Shown here: positions 1 to 7,336 of the stretch, piece after piece | How positions within the stretch are numbered: the stretch's first letter is position 1 | Layout: every line of letters begins with the position of its first letter | Source of the DNA: Ichthyosporea sp. XGB-2017a | Lineage: Eukaryota > Opisthokonta > Ichthyosporea | NCBI GenBank assembly: GCA_002811675.1 | Contig: PDIM01000073.1 | Coordinates: 76,824-97,516 of the forward strand | Reading direction: 5' to 3' | DNA: 20,693 nucleotides | Made by a program: the position numbers and the translations under genes | The notes under the pieces: generated by a model | Seen by the model: the letters and a program-made list of their open reading frames with translations, nothing else | Databases searched by the model: none | What the model was told of the DNA's origin: nothing

Positions 1-135
1 TCTTTATTTTTTTTTTTTTTTGTGCGTGTTAAGAAAAAATAAGGAAAAAAAAAGGGAGAGGCGAACAAAATTAATCAAAAAAAAGAAAAGAAATATGTTT
101 TGTTAACGAAATCAAAAAAAAAAAAAAAAAAATTT

Positions 136-176
<41 letters not shown>

Positions 177-222
177 TTAAAATCAACTCAACTCGATTCC
201 GATTTTGATTCCCCGTGTTGTG
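1..222 (+). promoter_or_regulatory. AT-rich upstream region of the NPRL3 gene
   Basis: This stretch holds no gene. It is dominated by homopolymers: a T run at the left edge, an A run from about 115, a short T run around 132-142, then a long A run to about 174. The last 48 bases before the NPRL3 ATG are of mixed composition and would be the proximal 5' leader. No clear TATA box or splice site is visible. Long A/T runs recur in the other spacers of this window, so they are a general property of this genome. Run lengths may be unreliable in an assembly. Confidence 0.4.
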
Positions 223-3200
223 ATGGATTTCCCCAAGCCTCATAGCAACAACCCCGCAACAGTACATAGTAACCATCCCCTAGCAACCAGCACACACTCC
301 ACCGATCCCTCCCTCCTGGACTCTTCCTCCTCCTCCCCTCCCCCCGCCCCTTCCTCTTCCGCCCCTCCTCTTCTCTCCTCCTCCTCCCCGTCCCCATCCT
401 GCCCTGCCGCCTCGACCACTCCCTCCCCGTTGCTATGGATACTGCTGGTGATCAATGGGAGTAAAGGACAGCGGCTGGTGTTCCAGTACCCGGACACCTG
501 CCCGTGTAATCGAGCCCTCGCGCAGCTGTCACGCCACCTGGTGATGCTCGCGGAAAAGACAAATGGTAACAGTAGCAACAATGGGAATATAAACAAGGGT
601 GGTGTTGCTAGGGAGGGTCACTGTGGAGGCGTGGTGTTACGGGAAAGGGCGTGTTGTGGGAAGTGTACTCAAGGACCGTTGTGGATAGCAACCGATATTT
701 GTGAGCAGTTGCTTGTGTTGCAGCGTCATCAGAGTGCGAAGGGTCGCTATGGTAACAAAAAGGGGACTCATGCTAACAGTAATAGTGAGGAGATTGGTAA
801 TAGTAATAATAGTATTAACGGGGAGGGGATGAGCTCGCCGTCTGGGAACGAAGGGGCTGGTGGCATGGCAACTGGGTTACTACGCGAGGACTACAGCCGC
901 GTGGTTGGGGTGTGCTCTTGTCGGTTAAATGAGATTCAAGAAAAACTACTTTTTATTCATAAAAATTTCAACAACAAAGGGATTAATAATGGAAATATGA
1001 CTACTGGTGTTAGCAACAGTTACTATGCATCTTCGTCTACAGGTTCTATTAACAAGATGAATTCTTCCTTTCAAATCAGCGCACGTGATTTCCCGTATAG
1101 CAACGGGAATCCGGCAACGAATGATGAAAATAAGGCGCCTAGTAGCAACGCGGTTACTAACGCCTCGGGGACCTCATCATCGGCGGCAGTCCCAGGACGA
1201 CTTTTCACCACTTCCTCGTCTCCTGGTGCTGCTGGGTGGTGCAATTCCAAAACTAAACTTGAAGGGATTGGAGGGTTTGATGGGGAATTCCTCGCCAATA
1301 TGTTATCGCCGCGTACTGGCCTTTGTGATCAGCCTTTCCATCTGAGTGTGGATGGAGTCGCATATGTGGGATATCCGACCACACTCACATCACAATCATC
1401 TGCTCCCTCCCCTGTACCTGTTTCTGTTCCGCCCTCGTTTCCAACATCACACGCTCCGTCATCCCCACAACAGCATCTCCACTCATCACATCACAATCTC
1501 ACATCGCCACTGTCCTCGTCCGCGTCCATCGATAATCAGAGCAGTCAGTTGAATAACCAAAGCGGGGCGTCCTCCTCTCTGGTGCATGCTCCATCGTCCT
1601 CCTCGTTTGCGTCAGTACCCGTTTCCGCGCTGTTGGAACCGCCCGATGACACCACGGATCATCAATCGGTGGATGAGAACCCAAGCAATGATCTCGAGGA
1701 GGAGATATTCCTCCACCAGCAGCAGCAGAAGCGGCACTCGGAGCTAGTGACCATGACCCTCTTTCACATTGTGTTTGTGATGCGGGAAGGCACGTGGAGG
1801 AGTGCAGGGTGTGGAAGTGGAAACTCGAGTAATATTTCTAGTGGAGGGAATCATGGCAATGATGGGGAGGAGGGGAATGGACCGGGGATGGTGACATATT
1901 CCATGCATAGTGATGGAACCAGTTCTGTGACTGTATCTGGGGTGGTGGATGATTCGTATAAAACCCTAGTGAGATCCTTGTCCACTGCGATCCTGCATGA
2001 GCAAGTGCGATGTGGTTTCCTGAGCAAAGAAGTGCGGATCATGATTGATACCCTGGAAGAGTATGCAAAGAAAAGTGGAACTCATACGAACATGGGCGGG
2101 GATGGGGATGCTGGGGATGAAGGGACAAGTAGCTCAAATACGGACACTGGTAAGGGCGGTAATATGAATAATGGCAGTAGTAGCACAAATCAAAGTAATA
2201 GTTTTAATCAGGCAGCCAATAATAACCATCGGATGGGGAATTATGGACGAGGTGAAGCGATGGGTTTGCCAGGGGCGACCCGGGGACATCGCAATGTCGT
2301 TCAGGAATTGCTGGAGAGGAGTATTCTTGCGCGGCATCTTCGGGATGTGTACGAGGGGATTCATGCGAATGGATTGTGCCATATCTTGGTGAATGGATGG
2401 ATTTGTGTCAATGTGGCGTTGCATGCGACGCCTTTGGTGACGGCCAGTGGGGATAAGATTATGCCCAAGCAGCAAATAGCCGCGGGTGCTTCTATTGGGA
2501 AGCATAGGACGGGTCCCGGTAATAACAATAATAGTGGTAATCATGAGGGGGCAGTGGTAAATTCATCAAAGACTCCACAGACGGGCAATAGTCAACACGA
2601 AACGATGAGTGTTAAGAACCAGCATGCGTCTTCATCGTCAAACACATTGCTACCTGGGGGAAATAACTTAACCTCCTCTTCTAAAGCTCCCCAGCCGGGG
2701 TCTCTGGCATCTATTCCGCTCACATCCACTACAATGCCTTTGGCATCATCGCCGTCATCGTCAACAGGACTGACAGCTACGGCATCATCTGCTTTGAGAT
2801 CGTCCAACAATAGCGCTGTATCATCATCAGCGGCGGGATCAGCAACGACAGGCGCAGGCGGAGGAGTTAAGGGATCTGCGTCAAACAGCCGTGGTGATTA
2901 TTCGAATCAGCGTCAATCATCTTATCATTCTCATCATCGTAAATCGCATCATATAACATCAACTTCGTATGTTCTCCCTGTGACGCTCCCAGCTGCCCCG
3001 CCTGTGTTGAGGCCGTATCATACTTTACTGCTGATTGAAGGGCCCAGTAGTGGCACATGGACATCGCCTGCATCTGTGGATCGCGGAGGAGGGGGGGGGG
3101 GGGGGGGGGGGGGGGGAGGAATGGCCTCGAGCAATGTTTCAGGAGATTTAAGATCCGCAGATAATATGAACTCGATGATGCATCAACCTTCGGCTGGGTC

Positions 3201-4584
3201 CCTGGGAGGAGGGGCGTCGGGGGTGGGATCGGGATTGGATAGTAATGATCGAATGATGATGATTGGGGGCAGTAGTGGATCAATGCCAATTGTAATGGAA
3301 GACCCTTCCGAGGATGTGGGTTCGTCTGTGTTCCATCATGGACATCATCATCCATACAACAGTGCGATGCATCCGCAACAACAACAGCCGTACCATCAAA
3401 CCGGTGCCATGCAACTGTTGCAATCGCTGCCACCCGATTGTTCTCCGTCACTTTACAGAGTGATTTCATTGGCGTCGGTGACAAAAAATTTTCAGCAACT
3501 GGCAGATGAGGCATCATTGCCACTATCTTTGGTGTACAGAATCGCTGTGCATTTGGTGTATTGGAAGCGGGCCCGCATTGTGTGTAAATTGTCAACGGAA
3601 AACATTTATGTCATCGCACCGACGGCTGATGTGAGATTATATGGGGATCACGGTGCCGCCTTTGAACAGAATTTCCCGTATGATTCTTTACCAGCCGCAT
3701 TGCATCGCTTTTCCCGCCCTCGCGCTGTCCGAAGTCTTCAGAAAAGTTCTGATTTGCACATGAAAAATGTGATACGAATTGTTGTCTTTCTCCTCAAGCG
3801 GGGTTTGTTGATGCAATTGCACGTGTATTTTGTTTTGAACGTCCCAGAGTCATATCGACAGGTGACTCGCGATCGTGTGCAGCGCGTGAGTACGCGACTG
3901 ATGCAGCGTTTGCGAGCGAACAGGGACGATACTTATCTCCTTCCTGAGGGCAGTGAGACACGTGTTCAGGTTCCGTTGGTGGATTCAGATGAGACGGGAG
4001 AAGAAGAGCAAAGTAGTGGTGGGGGTGATGATGCGAACGTGTCGTTGACGCAATCAGACACGGGAGAAGACACAAAAGAAGGCTCGGGTGGGGATGAAGG
4101 CCAGAAGAATGGGGATGTGACACCGAAGCAAAAGAAGATAGTGATGAGGACGACTAGTCGCATGAACAGCAACGGCTCGGAGGGTGCCTCGCGTAGGCTT
4201 AGCGCGGAAATGGTTGCCAAGGACAAAGAACAAAAACGATTGTGGTTACAACAACAAATGGAAATACTGGAAAAAGAGTATAGCGATGACAACAGCACAA
4301 TGCTATTTGGTGAAAAAGACGGATACCCGACTGTGGTGGAAGATGTGGACGCATATGCCCAAAACGAAATGGTGGATGGATTGTATCCGTACGAGGAGGC
4401 GTACATTCAGGAAGTGATTCAGCCTTCTATGGAGGATTATTACCTGTTCAAGCGATTGTGTTGCTACTTCCGAGGCAATGTACATGTAGAGGAGATCTTG
4501 TGGCTGGAAAACCTTAGTCGAGCCCGCCTGATTGAGCTTACTAAAGTGTTTGAGCCGGTGCTGTTACAAGTAGTCCATGAATGA
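223..4584 (+). CDS. NPRL3: NPRL3, GATOR1 complex subunit (nitrogen permease regulator 3-like)
   Basis: This is a 1453-residue homologue of NPRL3. Together with NPRL2 and DEPDC5, NPRL3 forms GATOR1, the GTPase-activating complex for Rag GTPases that restrains TORC1 at the lysosome or vacuole when amino acids are scarce. Conserved blocks occur in the family order. The longin-like N-terminus is at about 69-95 (INGSKGQRLVFQYP). The block LCDQPFHLSVDGVAYVGYPT is at about 366-385. FHIVFVMREGT lies near 515 and ARHLRDVYEGIH near 702. RPYHTLLLIEGP lies near 930. The winged-helix region spans about 1078-1210 (VHLVYWKRARIV, IRIVVFLLKRGLLMQLHVYF). The C-terminal block is at 1397-1453 (YFRGNVHVEEILWLENLSRA). 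Human NPRL3 is about 569 residues; the excess here is Ser/Asn/Gly/His-rich inserts between blocks. The start is the ATG at 223, with G at -3 and G at +4; the frame is open slightly further upstream but has no earlier ATG. No intron is needed. It converges on the next gene 123 bp away. Confidence 0.95.
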   Translation: MDFPKPHSNNPATVHSNHPLATSTHSTDPSLLDSSSSSPPPAPSSSAPPLLSSSSPSPSCPAASTTPSPLLWILLVINGSKGQRLVFQYPDTCPCNRALAQLSRHLVMLAEKTNGNSSNNGNINKGGVAREGHCGGVVLRERACCGKCTQGPLWIATDICEQLLVLQRHQSAKGRYGNKKGTHANSNSEEIGNSNNSINGEGMSSPSGNEGAGGMATGLLREDYSRVVGVCSCRLNEIQEKLLFIHKNFNNKGINNGNMTTGVSNSYYASSSTGSINKMNSSFQISARDFPYSNGNPATNDENKAPSSNAVTNASGTSSSAAVPGRLFTTSSSPGAAGWCNSKTKLEGIGGFDGEFLANMLSPRTGLCDQPFHLSVDGVAYVGYPTTLTSQSSAPSPVPVSVPPSFPTSHAPSSPQQHLHSSHHNLTSPLSSSASIDNQSSQLNNQSGASSSLVHAPSSSSFASVPVSALLEPPDDTTDHQSVDENPSNDLEEEIFLHQQQQKRHSELVTMTLFHIVFVMREGTWRSAGCGSGNSSNISSGGNHGNDGEEGNGPGMVTYSMHSDGTSSVTVSGVVDDSYKTLVRSLSTAILHEQVRCGFLSKEVRIMIDTLEEYAKKSGTHTNMGGDGDAGDEGTSSSNTDTGKGGNMNNGSSSTNQSNSFNQAANNNHRMGNYGRGEAMGLPGATRGHRNVVQELLERSILARHLRDVYEGIHANGLCHILVNGWICVNVALHATPLVTASGDKIMPKQQIAAGASIGKHRTGPGNNNNSGNHEGAVVNSSKTPQTGNSQHETMSVKNQHASSSSNTLLPGGNNLTSSSKAPQPGSLASIPLTSTTMPLASSPSSSTGLTATASSALRSSNNSAVSSSAAGSATTGAGGGVKGSASNSRGDYSNQRQSSYHSHHRKSHHITSTSYVLPVTLPAAPPVLRPYHTLLLIEGPSSGTWTSPASVDRGGGGGGGGGGGGMASSNVSGDLRSADNMNSMMHQPSAGSLGGGASGVGSGLDSNDRMMMIGGSSGSMPIVMEDPSEDVGSSVFHHGHHHPYNSAMHPQQQQPYHQTGAMQLLQSLPPDCSPSLYRVISLASVTKNFQQLADEASLPLSLVYRIAVHLVYWKRARIVCKLSTENIYVIAPTADVRLYGDHGAAFEQNFPYDSLPAALHRFSRPRAVRSLQKSSDLHMKNVIRIVVFLLKRGLLMQLHVYFVLNVPESYRQVTRDRVQRVSTRLMQRLRANRDDTYLLPEGSETRVQVPLVDSDETGEEEQSSGGGDDANVSLTQSDTGEDTKEGSGGDEGQKNGDVTPKQKKIVMRTTSRMNSNGSEGASRRLSAEMVAKDKEQKRLWLQQQMEILEKEYSDDNSTMLFGEKDGYPTVVEDVDAYAQNEMVDGLYPYEEAYIQEVIQPSMEDYYLFKRLCCYFRGNVHVEEILWLENLSRARLIELTKVFEPVLLQVVHE
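743..756 (+). promoter_or_regulatory. X-box-like palindrome (RFX-type) inside the NPRL3 coding region
   Basis: GTCGCTATGGTAAC fits the relaxed RFX X-box consensus RYYNYY-N(1-3)-RRNRAC with a 2-base spacer. It lies within the NPRL3 coding sequence, close to a dense group of TAGCAAC half-sites between 243 and 1149. Binding is inference only. One such match in 20 kb could arise by chance, and its position inside a coding region is unusual for a promoter element. Confidence 0.25.
3091..3116 (+). repeat. 26-base G homopolymer within the NPRL3 coding region
   Basis: An unbroken run of G, flanked by GGA codons, encodes a polyglycine tract in a low-complexity insert upstream of the conserved winged-helix half of NPRL3. 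The reading frame through it is intact at the length given here. Such runs slip readily in replication and in sequencing, so the exact length is uncertain. Confidence 0.95.
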
Positions 4585-4707
4585 GAATTTATATGTACAT
4601 AAGAACATTAAAAATGAAACAAAAAACAAAAAGAAAAGGATCCTGCAAGACTTTTTTTTGGTGATGATAATATTTTTGTGTTTCTCTCTTTTTATTCTAC
4701 ATACGGA
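4585..4707. terminator. Convergent 3' spacer with poly(A)-signal candidates
   Basis: This is the 123-bp tail-to-tail spacer between NPRL3 (+) and the secreted gene at 4708-6801 (-). For NPRL3, an ATTAAA variant hexamer lies at 4607-4612, about 23 bases past the stop. For the minus-strand gene, TTTATT at 4691-4696 reads AATAAA on its own strand, 12 bases past its stop. Both are candidates only. The two 3' UTRs probably overlap. No gene is seen here. Confidence 0.45.
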
Positions 4708-6801
4708 TTACTCTACTTGGGGTACGTCTCGTTTGAAGGATGGCTTCGTTGTTCCTTTAATCAGAGAGGTTTTATGCATAGCGGATGCATTTACATCCCC
4801 GCTCTTAATCTCGTTATACAACTCAATAATACTATTTTTGATCACCCTCTCTGCTCCCTCTGCCACTTTGTTCTTTTGCTCCTTCTCCGCCTTGTTCTGC
4901 TCTTCAATATGTCTCTTTGTGATGTTCTGATAGTTTTTCCACAACGGAAGTAACACTCTTTCAGCCTGCTCCCATTGTAATCTTGTAGCGCCCGCATCTG
5001 TACTTGTATCGTTCATTGCCATCATTGGATCCATTGAACACTGTAACCCCTTCACGGTAACTCCAACATTGCCATACACCACGTACGATCTGTATTTCAT
5101 CTCCCGCATCAGTCCACCCCACAATACCCCCGCCTGTGGATACATCCGCCTGGTGAAGTCATATGCAAACTTATCCAACGATCCAAGGCCCCCCGGTTCT
5201 TCCCCTCTGCCATTGAGTGTTTTGCCAGTCAATGTAACAGTTTTCCTTCCTCGTTTTTGTGTCGCCACCCCGATAGGAACCAGCTCGAGGGTGCGGGAAA
5301 GAGGCGCCTGTAATCGTGTTTGATTCACATCAAAATAGCCAGATCGGCCTTGCGAATGGGCACTGACATATTTCACAAATGTCGCATTACCACCCGATTC
5401 CATAAAACCCGAACTTCTCGAAGATTGGCTCCAGTTTTCCTGCAACGAGGCCAATTTCTCCTCTGCGAATTGTCGAATCTTTGCCCGATCAAAATATCCT
5501 CTGCTGGTTTTTTGTGTTTTAGCGGTTTGTTTTGGCGGGGCATACGTGAAATGATACTCCTCATAACCAGACATATCCACTTTGATCACCGGGGAATTCA
5601 TCACTGCATTAGAAGCACTCGAGGTTCGTGACTGCATCTCCACCTCTGCGTACATATTTGGATTGGTGGTGAGAAACAATTGCCACCCAACCAAGGTAAT
5701 AATCACTGTGATATTCTGAAATGTTCCCCCTGCCCTCTCTACGTGGAAAAACGCATATCGCACGCGGGGATCATTTGTGTACAATTGTGTCTCTCTCATT
5801 CGCGGATCATAAATTTCCTTCTGTACGAGAATCCTCCTCTGTGCCCTCTGCGGTAAATCATAGCCGTACGTGTACGCTTTTGTGGGATTTTTCCCTTTAC
5901 CAATCGGTAGCAATTGGGACCCCAAATTCGGGTCAAAGTCATCCGCATCGGTATAGAAAATATAACCCCCTGATCCGGTGGAAGTCCCCGCGGTGGTATT
6001 TGCTGCCACAAGAGGAATTCCGAAATGCAGAAGAGATTTCTCGCCGACATATCTCACGTTCTTATTCAACCTGGTATCCTTTTTGGATGAGGCTTTCTGG
6101 CCTGGAACAAGGGCCTTGATGAACAACGGGAGAGTCCCATCGGCAAAACGGACTTGTTCCCACTCCAGATCAAGTGTTAACAGGGAGGACTGAGACGGTG
6201 CATAGGTGAAATCACACAAAATGTATTTGGAAGCGAGATCAGTCATTTCTGCAGCGGCAAGTTTGACAATATTGGAAGAGCCAATGAATTTTTCATAAGT
6301 GACTTTGTCTTTGGATGAACGAGGACTGGTGGGGTCCTCTTCGCGGTTTTCCCCTGCAATTATCATAGCAACCAGTTGCTTTAGAAACGGATAGGCATCC
6401 TGGAGGAAGCTATAGTCGTTGATCATGAACACATTGTCATAGAGGGTTGGATTTTTGTCAAAAATAAATTTCCTGACAGCATCCACGTGTTGCGCGTTGC
6501 CAGGGTCAAGGTGACTTGTGATATTGGTTGCCGCCCTGGAGATATCACTAATCCCTTTTGAGTTCAGGTACTGGTGGAGATATTGGATTGTTCTCTGCTC
6601 AAGGCGATATTCCGATTCGCGTGGAGATGTCGCTTGGGAGTCACCGATAAAGTTAACAAAGAAGCTGGATGGTAACTCGTTGCTAGGGTTGATGAAGGGG
6701 TCTGCGTAGACGTGTAGTGAAAAGGAGAGAAACAAAAGGAGAAAAGGGAAGAAGAGAAAAAGAAAAGGAGGGCAGGGACGAGAAAAGGAAATCCCAAACA
6801 T
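4708..6801 (-). CDS. Secreted protein of an unrecognised family (paralogue 1)
   Basis: This is a 697-residue protein that I cannot assign to a known family. The start is the ATG at 6801; the frame continues upstream without another ATG. Residues 1-33 form a strong signal peptide, a long Phe/Leu core ending HVYA, with likely cleavage before Asp34. The mature chain has only two cysteines, Cys196 and Cys588, suggesting one disulfide. It also has about nine N-glycosylation sequons (for example NITS, NTT, NWS, NAT, NQT, NITK, NAS). Visible order: N-terminal helices (35-190), a beta-rich region opened by ILCDFTYAP, a hydrophobic strand pair with GWQLFLTTN near 372-380, the segment AHSQGRSGYF near 482-491, GVTVKGLQC ending at 588, then a charged helical tail (about 606-675). 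The same order appears in the genes at 7337-9385 and 9572-12652. It shares a 535-bp divergent promoter region with the first of these. Export and paralogy are well supported; function is unknown. Confidence 0.88.
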   Translation of the reverse strand: MFGISFSRPCPPFLFLFFPFLLLFLSFSLHVYADPFINPSNELPSSFFVNFIGDSQATSPRESEYRLEQRTIQYLHQYLNSKGISDISRAATNITSHLDPGNAQHVDAVRKFIFDKNPTLYDNVFMINDYSFLQDAYPFLKQLVAMIIAGENREEDPTSPRSSKDKVTYEKFIGSSNIVKLAAAEMTDLASKYILCDFTYAPSQSSLLTLDLEWEQVRFADGTLPLFIKALVPGQKASSKKDTRLNKNVRYVGEKSLLHFGIPLVAANTTAGTSTGSGGYIFYTDADDFDPNLGSQLLPIGKGKNPTKAYTYGYDLPQRAQRRILVQKEIYDPRMRETQLYTNDPRVRYAFFHVERAGGTFQNITVIITLVGWQLFLTTNPNMYAEVEMQSRTSSASNAVMNSPVIKVDMSGYEEYHFTYAPPKQTAKTQKTSRGYFDRAKIRQFAEEKLASLQENWSQSSRSSGFMESGGNATFVKYVSAHSQGRSGYFDVNQTRLQAPLSRTLELVPIGVATQKRGRKTVTLTGKTLNGRGEEPGGLGSLDKFAYDFTRRMYPQAGVLWGGLMREMKYRSYVVYGNVGVTVKGLQCSMDPMMAMNDTSTDAGATRLQWEQAERVLLPLWKNYQNITKRHIEEQNKAEKEQKNKVAEGAERVIKNSIIELYNEIKSGDVNASAMHKTSLIKGTTKPSFKRDVPQVE

Positions 6802-7336
6802 AACGAAAATTTGGAAATATTGTCGCTTTTTCTTTTTTTTTGCAGTCAAAAGACGAACAAACGTCAGTGGAAATTTATAATTTTGATTTGATTTTAAATA
6901 TTTTTGATATTTGAATCAACCAAAATAAATAAACAAAAAAGAAAAAGAAAAAGAAAAAGAAAAAGAAAAAGAAAAAGAAAAAGAAAAAGAAAAAGAAAAA
7001 GAAAAAGAAAAAGAAAAAAAGCAGTTGCGACTTTGCGCCGCCCTAAAATATTTTAAAATTTTAAAATTCTGGCACAAAGGAAAAAAAATGCATAGCAACG
7101 GGCAAAGAGACGTGTAGGGATTCAATAGTCTATTGCTAGGGTTATATCTGGAAGTGGCAATTGAACAGTTAATTTTTGGTTTCAAGTTTTTTTTTTTACT
7201 TGTCTTTTATTTTAAATTAGCACTTTTCATTTATTTATTCATTTTTTTATTTTTTTTTCATCGTTTTATTTAATCTTTCCAGAAAAGAAAAACAAAAAAA
7301 ACAGAAGAACACCCACAAAAAAAAGATAATCAAACA
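6802..7336. promoter_or_regulatory. Divergent promoter region between two secreted-protein genes
   Basis: This 535-bp head-to-head spacer must carry the 5' leaders and promoters of both flanking genes. It holds a (GAAAAA)n microsatellite, several AT-only blocks (around 6880-6915 and 7195-7270), a TAGCAAC half-site at 7093-7099 and a related TTGCTAGG at 7133-7140. Just upstream of the plus-strand gene, a T-rich tract ends in TTTCCAG at 7276-7282. This resembles a 3' splice acceptor but no partner donor could be fixed. The plus-strand leader then becomes A-rich up to the ATG, with A at -3. No gene is seen here. Confidence 0.6.
6941..7018. repeat. (GAAAAA)13 hexanucleotide microsatellite
   Basis: Thirteen head-to-tail GAAAAA units run without visible interruption, flanked by further A-rich sequence. 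They sit in the divergent promoter region, about 140 bp from the minus-strand ATG and 318 bp from the plus-strand ATG. On the minus strand the units read as a Phe/Ser-encoding frame, a trivial translation of the repeat and not a gene. Confidence 0.95.

Noticed and set aside
109-174. Long A run before NPRL3 as a retroposed poly(A) tail
   Set aside because: It lies upstream of the gene on its coding strand, not downstream. There is no flanking duplication or element body, and similar runs occur in all spacers.
2867-3595. Minus-strand open frame of 242 residues inside NPRL3
   Set aside because: It is antisense to NPRL3, including its polyglycine run (read as polyproline) and a conserved block. 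It has no recognisable domain and no promoter.
4585-4707. Search of the spacers for tRNA or other structured RNA genes
   Set aside because: No spacer shows a tRNA-like B-box, cloverleaf pairing or snRNA motif by eye.
4577-4930. Plus-strand open frame of 117 residues with hydrophobic stretches at the 3' end of NPRL3
   Set aside because: Most of it lies antisense to the 3' end of the secreted gene at 4708-6801, whose frame is far longer and fits a family. The hydrophobicity comes from T-rich sequence.
6916-7185. Minus-strand Phe/Ser-repeat frame of 89 residues
   Set aside because: It is a direct translation of the (GAAAAA)n microsatellite and adjacent A-rich DNA.
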